Origin: Bog-756 sp963835465 | GTDB lineage: Bacteria > Actinomycetota > Acidimicrobiia > Acidimicrobiales > RAAP-2 | Assembly: GCA_963835465.1 (NCBI GenBank) | Contig: CAWIFR010000001.1 | Coordinates: 310,001-374,000 of the forward strand | Direction of reading: 5' to 3' | DNA: 64,000 bases | Shown here: positions 8,948-16,759 of the stretch, piece by piece | Layout of the letters: every line of letters starts with the position of its first letter | Position numbering within the stretch: position 1 is the first letter of the stretch | Position numbers and translations under genes: made by a program | The notes under the pieces: model-generated | Told to the model about the DNA's origin: nothing | What the model saw: the letters and a program-made list of their open reading frames with translations, nothing else | Databases searched by the model: none

Positions 8948-11900
8948 GACCGGCTCGAAGTGCCATCGTCAAACGTCCCAGCGGGATGGACGCACCGCTG
9001 TCCTTTGCACAGCAGCGCCTCTGGCTTCTCGACCAGCTCGAGCCCATGCCCTGGGCCTACAACGTCAATATCACTCGTCGTTTGCGAGGTCCTCTCTACC
9101 TCGACCCTCTCCAACACGCGCTGGACGAGTTGGTTCGTCGCCACGAGGCGCTTCGTACAAGCTTCCCCATGGTCGACGGCAAACCTGTTCAGCGCGTCGC
9201 ACCGTTCCAACAGCCGATCCCTTTGAGAATTGTTGATATGACCGGCTGCGGCGGAAATGAGGCGGAGGTCAGGGCCATGGCCGGAGCGCAGGCCCGTCAG
9301 CAATTTGACTTGGCCCACGGACCGATTTTCCGAAGCGTTCTCATGCGGCTGTCACCTGAAGACCATGTACTCATCCTCAGCATGCACCACATCGCCACCG
9401 ATGCATGGTCGGAAGGGATTTTGTTGCGTGAGCTTGGGCTCCTCTACAACGGGTTCGCAGCGAGTGACACTCCATCATTGTCACCATTGCCGATTCAGTA
9501 CGCCGACTTCTCGGTATGGCAGCGGGAACAGGCTACCGGCGAAGAGTTGCATCGTCATCTCGAGTACTGGGTGCAACACCTGGATGGGATGCCGCCTTTG
9601 TTCGAGGTTCCGACCGATCACCCACGACCACCTCAACGCACCGGCCGCGGCAGTACGCTCCATATCGAACTGTCGGCTTCACTCACAGCGGCACTGCAAG
9701 AATTGGCTCGCGGAAGTGGCGCCACCATGTTCATGACGCTGCTGGCGGCGTTCCAGTTGCAGCTGGGCCGCTATGCCGGACGGGACGACATCGCAGTGGG
9801 TACAGCGATTGCGAACCGTTCTCGACTGGAGACTGAGGGGTTAGTCGGATTCTTTGCCAATACCTTGGTTCTGCGGACCGACTTGTCTGGCAATCCATCA
9901 TTTCTCGACACGATCGCCCGTGTCCGAAACGTCGCCATTGATGCTTACCGCCACCAAGATCTGCCCTTTGAGCACTTGGTGAAGGTGCTGCAGCCTGAGC
10001 GCACACTCGGGCACACGTCTCTGTTTCAACACATGTTTGTGTTCCAGAACGGACTTGAGACCGACCTTGATCTCGAGGGAGTCGGTGCCGAACTGTTTGT
10101 TCTCGATCCGGACACCGCAATGTTCGACCTCACCCTGACCATGAGTGAATCCGAGCAAACGCTAGTTGGCACATTGGAGTATGCCTCTGACCTGTACGAG
10201 CCCAGTACGGCTGAACAGATAGTTGGAGACTTCCGTACACTCCTCGAGGCGGTCGTCGCCGATCCAGACCGTCCAATCGAAGAATTCGACCTGATGGACC
10301 CTTCTCGTCGACACCAGATGTTGGTCGACTGGAACGACACGAGAGTTGACTTCCCAAACTGTTGTGTTCACGAGGTGTTCGAAGAAAGGGCTGCTGCACG
10401 ACCCGACGCAGCCGCACTGACCACAGGCGACGAGTCGTTGAGCTACCGAGAGCTCAACGAGCGCGCGGACGCTCTCGCTGATCGGCTTCGCGGGCTGGGT
10501 GTCGGTCCAGAAGTCAGGGTGGGCCTCTATCTGTATCGCTCTGCTGACGCCATCGTTGCCATGCTTGCAACGCTTAAGGCGGGAGGTGCATACGTCCCCC
10601 TTGATCCCGACTATCCGCCCGCCCGCCTGGAGTTCATGGTCGAGGACAGCCAAATCGCCGTCGTCGTGACCAGTGTCGAACTAGAGGATTACGTCGCATG
10701 GCCTCGGGTCCAGACGGTCCGTGTCGAGGACGAGGTTCCGACGGCGACCTTGAAGAGCCACGAGCAGCGGCAGCCAACTCCCGATTCTCTCGCGTACATT
10801 GTCTACACTTCCGGCTCTACCGGCACACCTAAAGGGGTGATGGTCGAGCATCGCTCGGTGGTCGCTCTGCTCTTCGGGGTCGACTATGTCCACTTCGACC
10901 AGGTGGACGCCATTCTTCATATGGCGCCCCTGGCTTTTGATGCCTCCACCTTCGAGATTTGGGGAGCGTTGCTCCACGGGGCCCGCTGTGTCGTCTACAC
11001 GGATCGGCAATTCGACCTGGACCAGTTCGGCAAGGTGCTGACTGCCGATGTCGACACACTGTGGATGACCTCGGCACTGTTCAATGTCGTCATCGACGAG
11101 GACTGGGGACTGCTCCGAAACGTTCGGCAACTCATTGTGGGCGGCGACGCGCTTTCTGTTGAACACGTCGCAAAGGCGCTCAAGGTGCTACCGGATGTAC
11201 GCCTCGTCAATGGGTACGGACCGACCGAGGCGACCACATTCGCCGCGTGCTACGAGATCAAGACACTCGATGTAGGAAGTGATCGCGTACCGATCGGCCG
11301 TCCGATCGCCAACACGGAGCTGTACATCCTCGATGGCGACCTCCGTCCAGTGCCCGTCGGGGCCACCGGTGAACTATGCATCGGCGGTGTGGGCTTGGCC
11401 CGCGGGTACCTTGACCGACCCGAACTGACTGCAGAGCGCTTCGTCCCGCACCCGTTCAGCGCCGACGAAAGCGCGCTTCTGTACCGCACCGGTGACCTCA
11501 CCCGATTTCGCATGGACGGCAATGTCGAGTTTCTCGGGCGTGTCGATGACCAGATCAAAATTTCGCGGCTTCCGGGTCGAGCCCGGCGAGGTCGAAGCGG
11601 CGTTGCGTGAGTTTCCGGGCGTGGCGAGCACGGCGGTAATCGCGCCTCGTGACGATCATGGCCAGCACCGTCTCCTTGCGTATGTGGTCGGGACAGAGTC
11701 GACACCACTTTCTACTCACGATCTACGCGATCACTTACGCTCCCGCCTCCCCAGCTATCTCGTTCCTGATGGCATCGCGATCGTAGATGCGCTGCCACTG
11801 ACCCCCAACGGCAAGATCGATCGAGAAGCTCTCTTGGCGCTGGACGTGGTTGTCGAGCCGGAAAGCACCTACGCAGCACCGAGCACCGCTACTGAGGCAA

Positions 11901-12934
11901 TGCTGGCTGAGCTCTGGAGCGAAGTCCTCGGGGTACAGCACGTCGGCGTCGACGACAACTTCTTCTCTTTGGGGGGGGACTCGCTGATGGCCGCTGGTCT
12001 GTTTGCCAAGACGACGCGGTGGACAGGCAAGACGATGCCGCTGTCACTGTTGTTTAGCAGTCCGACGATCCGACAAGTAGCGAAGGCTCTCGACGACTAT
12101 GACGGTGCCAATGAGGCGACCGTCGTCGCGCTTCGGGCGGGGGGAACGAAGCCACCCCTCTTTCTGGCGCACGGGGTCACCGGTGAGCTCTTCGAGTACC
12201 TACTTCTCGTTCGCTTACTCGGACCGGAACAGCCGGTCTATGGGTTTCGCCTTACGAAGGCACTTACCGGTACCGAACCTCGCCTTCGCATTCCGGATCT
12301 GGCCGGGGACTACATTTCCGACTTGCTTCGTGTACAGCCCACAGGACCGTACAGACTCGGCGGGTTCTGCTTCGGAGGACTTGTCGCCGTGGAGATCGCC
12401 CATCAGTTGGAGCAACTCGGGCACGAGGTTGCCCTGGTAGCGCTCTTCGACACAGACCTTCCGACGTCGTTGCCAGAATCGCGGGCCCACCGCGAGGTGG
12501 CCCAGCTGGTAGGGCTGCTGCGGCGCGACGAGTCCATCCGAACCTATGCGCAACGACGCGTGGAAAATGCCAGGACAAAAGCCCGGCACTCGCTCTTGAC
12601 TATTCATGACCGATTCGGCGCGCACGCCAGTCTCCTTCAGTCTGACGTCGCGCGGAGGCAGTACGTTGCCGAGTCGCCCCTCTGGGATCTGCTGAAGCCA
12701 GCGCTCGCGTCTTACGTCGCGCCCCAGACGGACTGCCCCATCGTGTATTTCGGCACTGGAGTGGCGACGGCCCCGGCGAGTCTGCGAGAGCTGTCCGAGG
12801 AATCAGAGACAGACAGGATCTACGTCGTTGACGGGCCGGGCATCTCGCATGGTGCGCTCATGTTCGAGCCGCACATCCACTTAATCACGAGCGTGTTAGA
12901 GGATTGTCTTGAGCAGAGCGATCGCAGTGAGTGA
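8944..12934 (+). CDS. NRPS module C-A-PCP-TE, predicted valine-activating (one frame break)
   Basis: Terminal synthetase of about 1,329 residues when the frame is restored. Seen: C domain with HHIATDAWS near residue 148 (HHxxxDG with A for G), A domain with YTSGSTGTPKG near 620, FDASTFE near 665, YGPTEATTF, YRTGDL, then FRVEPGEVE and NGKIDREAL, PCP FFSLGGDSL (Ser codon 11981), and a type I thioesterase. Specificity residues read D-A-F-W-I-G-G-T-F-K, the classical Val code. The TE nucleophile motif is GGFCFGG (Cys codon 12368), with FDTDLP and SHG supplying Asp and His. ATG 8944 overlaps the P450 stop. The frame changes at about 11557 inside AAAATTT; removing one A restores DDQIKFRGFRVEPGE, so this is probably a sequencing insertion. 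Confidence 0.9.
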
Positions 12935-12942
12935 GACTGCGC

Positions 12943-12959
12943 CACAGGGATAGCCTGTG
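12943..12959. terminator. candidate hairpin between convergent NRPS and PPTase genes
   Basis: CACAGG (12943-12948), loop GATAG, CCTGTG (12954-12959): a perfect 6-bp stem in the 32-bp space between the two convergent stop codons. There is no U-run on either side, so it is at best a weak bidirectional terminator. Confidence 0.35.
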
Positions 12960-12966
12960 AATCGGC

Positions 12967-13731
12967 TCACGGACTGAGTTGTGGATCCCACGGCAGCAGC
13001 GTCAGCCCAATCTGCCCGTCAGCGGCGACCGATGCGGCCAGCCCTGGTTCGATATCGAGTCCGTACACGTGCCAAGGCCGACCAAATGGCCCTGGTGCGG
13101 CTGCGGAATCCTCTATCGGTCCATCGTTGGCCAGAACTGGAACCGAGAAGTTGGTCGTCGCTCTGCGCAGACCCACTCCCAGCCCCTTAAGGTAGGCCTC
13201 CTTTCTGACCCAGCAGTCGAAGAAAGCACGCCGTTGTGCTGCCCAAGGTACCGCGGCGATTGCCTCTTGTTCGGCGCTGGAGAAGAACGTGCGAGCAATC
13301 TGGCGCCAGCCAATGTCTCCTCGAACCCGCTCGACGTCGGTTCCCACCTCGTGGCTCGTGCTCATTGCCATTACCGCTACCGGTCCGGAGTGAGAAACGC
13401 TGAACCGCGGGAAGTTCGGCGTGGGATGGCCAGCGACCGCCGGCTTGCCTGCTTGCCCCGGAATGATTGTGACGTCCTGGGGTGCCACCTCCAGGTACAT
13501 TGCGAGCACTCGACGCACCGACGCTCGGACCCGGATGTAACGTTCGCGATCAGTAGGTTGCCTCAGCCGGTTTGCTCGATCCCGCTCGGCGTGGGTGAGC
13601 AGCACCCACGCCTCGCGCTCCGTGTTGGGGTCCGGAACCAGACGCGCGAACCTCACGTGGACCCCGTTATCGGCGATGCATGGTCCGTCGTTGATGAAGA
13701 CCATCATGGCCCAACGCGAAATCGTGCGCAT
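12967..13731 (-). CDS. Sfp-type 4'-phosphopantetheinyl transferase
   Basis: Transfers phosphopantetheine from CoA to the PCP Ser, converting apo-synthetases to holo form. Seen in order: RVRASVRRVLAMYL, PRFSVSHSGPVAVMA, the Mg-binding VGTDVERVR (GxDxE), ARTFFSSAEQ, and WVRKEAYLKGLGVGL (WxxKEA). The length of 246-254 residues fits the Sfp/Gsp class, not AcpS. Start candidates are ATG 13731, 13707 and 13704. It is convergent with the NRPS operon and ends 32 bp from it, so it is probably the dedicated activator of both PCPs, although Sfp enzymes are often promiscuous. Confidence 0.93.
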   Translation of the reverse strand: MRTISRWAMMVFINDGPCIADNGVHVRFARLVPDPNTEREAWVLLTHAERDRANRLRQPTDRERYIRVRASVRRVLAMYLEVAPQDVTIIPGQAGKPAVAGHPTPNFPRFSVSHSGPVAVMAMSTSHEVGTDVERVRGDIGWRQIARTFFSSAEQEAIAAVPWAAQRRAFFDCWVRKEAYLKGLGVGLRRATTNFSVPVLANDGPIEDSAAAPGPFGRPWHVYGLDIEPGLAASVAADGQIGLTLLPWDPQLSP

Positions 13732-13858
13732 CCGCCTGCGCCAAGTGGAACGCCCAGGGCAACCCGCTTCGCTTCGCGCCTGCCACCTCAGACGGTTCGA
13801 CTCAGCGCGACCCTGAGTGCCCGCATTTCCCAGACCGCCAGGGACCGTTCTCGGCCGG

Positions 13859-14313
13859 TCAGCGCAGCGCCGGGATCAGGCCGTCCGACCCACCCGTCAC
13901 CATGTGAAATGCGAGAACATCGACGAACCCATGCGCGTGCGTTGGGTCGAAGAGTTCCCCTTCCCCGGCCTGGCCGTGGTCGCCCAGCCAGCCCAGGGTG
14001 AAGCCACAAGTCCCGGCTTCCGAGGCAAGCTCAGGACGTACGGCGTGGCGACGTCCGGGCCGATCTCCGCGAAGAGGGCCAGACCGAGGTTCCGGAGGAC
14101 GCGATCGTCGAGCTCTCGCACCGCGTCGGACAGTTCGGCGGCTGCCTCGGCGGGCTGACGAATAGCACGCCACGCCAATGGCGCCCGATAGGCGACGGAG
14201 ATCTCTACCGTCCGTGCCCAACAGCACATCCGTCGCACTGACGCCGGCGAGTCGACCGGCGGCGGGGGTTTCGTACCCGGATGCAGCGAGCCGTCGCCTC
14301 GTGCTGGCCACAC
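13859..14313 (-). pseudogene. broken ORF of unknown function
   Basis: Coding-like sequence spread over two frames. The middle part (VEISVAYRAPLAWRAIRQP, then AVRELDDRVLRNLGLALF) is in one frame. The start (RRRLAASGYETP) and the end (FTLGWLGDHGQAGEGELFD, HAHGFVDVLAFHMV) are in the other. Joined, it gives roughly 150 residues. I do not recognise a family. It lies directly after an orphan acyl-CoA dehydrogenase 3' end on the same strand, in a region made of fragments, so true decay is as likely as sequencing error. Confidence 0.35.
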
Positions 14314-14340
14314 CGGCCGGGGTGAGCGCCAGGGACTCCC

Positions 14341-14409
14341 CTATCCAAGCAGCTTCTTTGCGATCACCACCCGCTGAATCTGGTTGGTGCCCTCGTAGAT
14401 CTGGGTGCT
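14341..14409 (-). pseudogene. orphan 3' end of an acyl-CoA dehydrogenase gene
   Basis: The last 22 codons of an acyl-CoA dehydrogenase: TQIYEGTNQIQRVVIAKKLL then Gly and stop. They contain the catalytic-base motif YEGTNQIQR. Nothing upstream of it belongs to the family. The segment aligns to 18287-18354, the 3' end of the full-length dehydrogenase gene, with about 8 differences in 67 bases. It is therefore a relic of a second paralogue or a copied fragment. The HEPN frame runs into it in another frame. Confidence 0.75.
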
Positions 14410-14972
14410 CGGTTCCGGGGGTCCAGCAGGTCGCCCCGAGTCCGCTGACCTGGGTCTATTCGGGATCGAGTCGTCCTGAATCCACCCGGTTCCGCCGAGT
14501 TGTAGGGATAAAGTAGGGATGGAAACAGACCTCGGAACAAGCAACCACAGGGTTCAGCGCTCGACTGTTTCACTGTCTGCTCGGCGATTCGCACCATGCG
14601 TGCCGCGGCGGTGACCGCCGCCCTCGCTTCGGTTGCAGAGATCGGTTCGGGGTCGTACTCCGCCCGGTTCTTCAGCGGCAGGAGTCGGCGGAGTTGAGGG
14701 GCTGCCTTCCGTCCCTCCTCGCCACCGACCTTCTCCAGGTGAGGCGGAGCCTGGGAGTGTTCTCCTTTCCAGACCACTGCCGCCCTGGCTGCCGTGATGG
14801 CGTCCGCCGCTCCGATGCCGGCATGGACGGCGTTGCCAGCCGCGGCCACACGGTTCCCGAGCCCGAGTGAGTCCTCGGCGGCCCGCTGGAACTCCCGCGC
14901 TTTGTCCAGATACGCACGGGCATCGGCAGCGGAAGCAGTCCGCGTCTGCGCCTGACGGCGTACGGCCGTCAT
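14364..14972 (-). CDS. HEPN-domain protein, partner of the MNT nucleotidyltransferase
   Basis: Toxin-side component of an MNT/HEPN pair. The domain covers about residues 15-135: ARAYLDKAREFQRAAEDSL, AGNAVHAGIGAADAITAA, LLPLKNRAEYDPEPIS, and the amphipathic AARMVRIAEQTV helix. The Rx4-6H RNase motif of classical HEPN toxins is not present; NRAEYDP occupies that place. ATG 14972 overlaps the MNT stop (ATGA), so translation is coupled. The frame stays open to 14364, giving 202 residues, but the part after ~140 runs into the orphan dehydrogenase fragment and looks non-native, so the original stop has probably been lost. Confidence 0.7.
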   Translation of the reverse strand: MTAVRRQAQTRTASAADARAYLDKAREFQRAAEDSLGLGNRVAAAGNAVHAGIGAADAITAARAAVVWKGEHSQAPPHLEKVGGEEGRKAAPQLRRLLPLKNRAEYDPEPISATEARAAVTAAARMVRIAEQTVKQSSAEPCGCLFRGLFPSLLYPYNSAEPGGFRTTRSRIDPGQRTRGDLLDPRNRAPRSTRAPTRFSGW

Positions 14973-15586
14973 GACGCGGCCCGGATCTCGGAGGGAATGT
15001 CGCCGACCAGTACGACTCCCTCCTCCACGATCGTCCGCCACGGTTCTCGCTCGCGCCAGACTAGCTTCGGCAATTCGTCCATCGTGGCTTCGAGCAGATT
15101 GACCGGATTACCGGCGATCCGGGCCGCCCGATCGGACCACTGACCGAGCGCTGCCGTCCATCGTCCGTCATCAACCTGTGCTTCGGAAGGCGGCACGGCG
15201 AGCACGTCGATGTCGCTGTTCTCGTGTGCGTCACCACGGGCGAAGGAACCGAACACCACGAGACACGCCGGGGCCGGCCGGATCTTCCTCGCCTCCCCCG
15301 CCAGACGAGCCAAGACACCCTGACGGAGGTCCACGAGTGAGAGTACGGACCGTGCTGCCTCGTTCTCGCGGACCAGACGCACCAGGGCGGAAGCTCCCAC
15401 ATCCCGGCGCTCCACGATCCCGAGACGCACCAGGCGGTTGAGTACGACGGTGGCCTGGTTGGCACTCACGCCGGCCAGCTCGGCGACCGACCGCATGGTC
15501 AATTCCGCTTCGGTCCGGGCCAGTACGGTCAAGACACGACCCTGTACGCCCGGAATCAACGCCTCCACCGGATTCACGTAATCCAT
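14969..15586 (-). CDS. MNT-type nucleotidyltransferase with N-terminal winged helix (antitoxin side)
   Basis: 205 residues. The N-terminal ~90 residues are a MarR/ArsR-like winged helix (LTMRSVAELAGVSANQATVV, LVRLGIVERRDVG). The C-terminal half is a minimal nucleotidyltransferase: VVFGSFARGDAHENSDIDVL, with the GSxxRGD and DxD residues intact. MNT proteins can AMPylate and neutralise the cognate HEPN RNase. Fusion to a DNA-binding domain suggests that this one also autoregulates, and a perfect 14-bp palindrome lies 22 bp upstream of its ATG at 15586. It overlaps the HEPN gene by 4 bp. Confidence 0.85.
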   Translation of the reverse strand: MDYVNPVEALIPGVQGRVLTVLARTEAELTMRSVAELAGVSANQATVVLNRLVRLGIVERRDVGASALVRLVRENEAARSVLSLVDLRQGVLARLAGEARKIRPAPACLVVFGSFARGDAHENSDIDVLAVPPSEAQVDDGRWTAALGQWSDRAARIAGNPVNLLEATMDELPKLVWREREPWRTIVEEGVVLVGDIPSEIRAAS

Positions 15587-15607
15587 GGATCTAGTATCGC
15601 ACTTTTT

Positions 15608-15621
15608 CGCACATATGTGCG
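15608..15621. promoter_or_regulatory. perfect palindrome upstream of MNT/HEPN (candidate operator)
   Basis: CGCACATATGTGCG is a perfect 14-bp palindrome. It is flanked by further GCAC-type half sites (TCGCAC at 15597-15602 and TTGCGA near 15626-15631), making a nested dyad in the promoter of the MNT gene. The MNT protein itself carries a winged helix, so this is a natural autorepression site. Confidence 0.55.
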
Positions 15622-15664
15622 TCTTATTGCGACATCGGCTGGTCGCTGACCGGGTTCCGTCGCC

Positions 15665-15741
15665 CGATGCGTGGACTCAGGTGTCGCCCCATGAGCTGCG
15701 TCGCTTGAAGAGCGCCTTGCGGGCTGCCTTGGCCACCACCT
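15665..15741 (+). repeat. dispersed repeat, copy B
   Basis: Same-orientation partner of 2662-2735. On the minus strand it encodes the last codons of the Fpg-like fragment (VVAKAARKALFKRRSSWGDT then stop at 15677). Copy A lacks the upstream Fpg-like sequence. Confidence 0.6.
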
Positions 15742-15956
15742 TCGTCGGGTGCACCTGGGAGACCGCCGTGAGCACCAGCTCGGTCATCGGTGACTTGCCC
15801 CGTCGCCAGACCCGCGTCACCGAGGACGTCCGTGGGGTCGACGAACCGTCCGGTGAGGCTCTTGTGCCACCGGATGTCCGTGGCCACCACCGATCGACCG
15901 GTCAGGTGCTGGTCCAGCTGGCGGCGGATGGTCTCGACTTCGGGCATTTTCGGCAC
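15677..15956 (-). pseudogene. truncated Fpg/MutM-like N-terminal fragment
   Basis: Starts at GTG 15956 with a strong GAGGAGG ribosome-binding site 5 bases upstream and reads MPKMPEVETIRRQLDQHL, TGRSVVATDIRWHKS. This aligns to the formamidopyrimidine-DNA glycosylase N-terminus MPELPEVET. Pro2 is kept, but the catalytic Glu3 is Lys. After about 50 residues the frame changes; the continuation is RVWRRGKSPMTELVLTAV and then VVAKAARKALFKRRSSWGDT and stop. The H2TH and zinc-finger domains are missing, so it is not a functional glycosylase. The good start signal contrasts with the truncated body. Confidence 0.6.
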
Positions 15957-16025
15957 GTTCACCTCCTCTCCCCGGCCGTCCGACGTTCACCCCGGACTGC
16001 CCTCCGCCGGTGCCGTCGCGAGTGG

Positions 16026-16394
16026 TCAGGCGTGGGCGTCCAGGAAGGGGGCGATGCGGTCCTTCGGCCGGCCGATGATGGCCGCGTCGCCGGCCACCAG
16101 GACCGGTCGCTGGATGAGGTCCGGATGGGCGGCCAGCACCTCGGCCACCTGGTCGGCACGCTGCACGTCGGCGTCGGTCAGCCCCAGCTTGGTGAAGTTG
16201 GCGTCCCGCCGCACCAGGGCGGTGGGCTCGTCCTCCAGGATCACCAGGAGGGCGGCCAGCTCCTCGACCGAGGGGCGCTCGGCCTTCAGCTGGTAGCGGC
16301 GGATGTCCACCGGGACACCGAGCTCGGCGGCGATCTCGGTGGCGGCCCGGGAGCTCGAGCAGTTGGGGTTGTGGAAGATCGTGATGTCGGCCAT
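16026..16394 (-). CDS. ArsC/Spx-family arsenate reductase-like protein (glutaredoxin-coupled type)
   Basis: Thioredoxin-fold protein of 122 residues. Seen: ITIFHNPNCSSSRAATEIAA with the catalytic Cys in HNPxCxxSR, then TALVRRDANF and RPVLVAGDAAIIGRP, which supply the three Arg residues used to bind arsenate in plasmid ArsC. The start is ATG 16394; a longer in-frame start exists but has no family similarity. No other ars genes are adjacent, so it may serve a general thiol-redox role, as in many ArsC/YffB-like proteins. Confidence 0.85.
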   Translation of the reverse strand: MADITIFHNPNCSSSRAATEIAAELGVPVDIRRYQLKAERPSVEELAALLVILEDEPTALVRRDANFTKLGLTDADVQRADQVAEVLAAHPDLIQRPVLVAGDAAIIGRPKDRIAPFLDAHA

Positions 16395-16530
16395 GGCGGC
16401 GAACCTACCGCGCCCGGCCCACCGTTCCCCCACCGGGTCAGTTCGGGCCGGCTACCCGACCGGCAAGGGACAGCCCCGGATCCTGTCGGACCCCGGGCTC
16501 TCCGATCAACCGATCAGGCAATGGCACAAC

Positions 16531-16569
16531 GAGGTGCCGTCAGGCGGTGCCGTCAGGCGGTGCCGTCAG
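16531..16569 (+). repeat. 13-bp tandem repeat, three copies
   Basis: The unit G(C/A)GGTGCCGTCAG occurs at 16531, 16544 and 16557; the last two copies are identical. A decayed fourth unit (GAGATGCCGTTCG) follows. It lies in the non-coding interval between arsC and the surface-protein remnant. Confidence 0.7.
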
Positions 16570-16759
16570 GAGATGCCGTTCGCCGCCAGCGCCGCCTCAA
16601 GGATGTCGGCCATTTGTGCTCACCCGTCGCATTCGGATGGACCGAGATGCCGCCAGAGGTGGGAACGATGGCGTTGACCCACTGCTTCGATCCGCTGGCA
16701 CGGGCGCCGTGGCCGACGACAACCTGCCGAAAGGCGGATCGCCGTTTCACTCCTGCGTC

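Noticed and set aside
12956..12971. TGTGA-ATCGGC-TCACG, a near-CRP box
   Set aside because: It lies between convergent stop codons, overlaps the hairpin, and misses the last consensus base; no promoter is nearby.
15624..15962. Single-frame 112-residue ORF over the Fpg fragment
   Set aside because: Only the first ~50 residues resemble Fpg; the remainder is out of phase with the better continuation in another frame.
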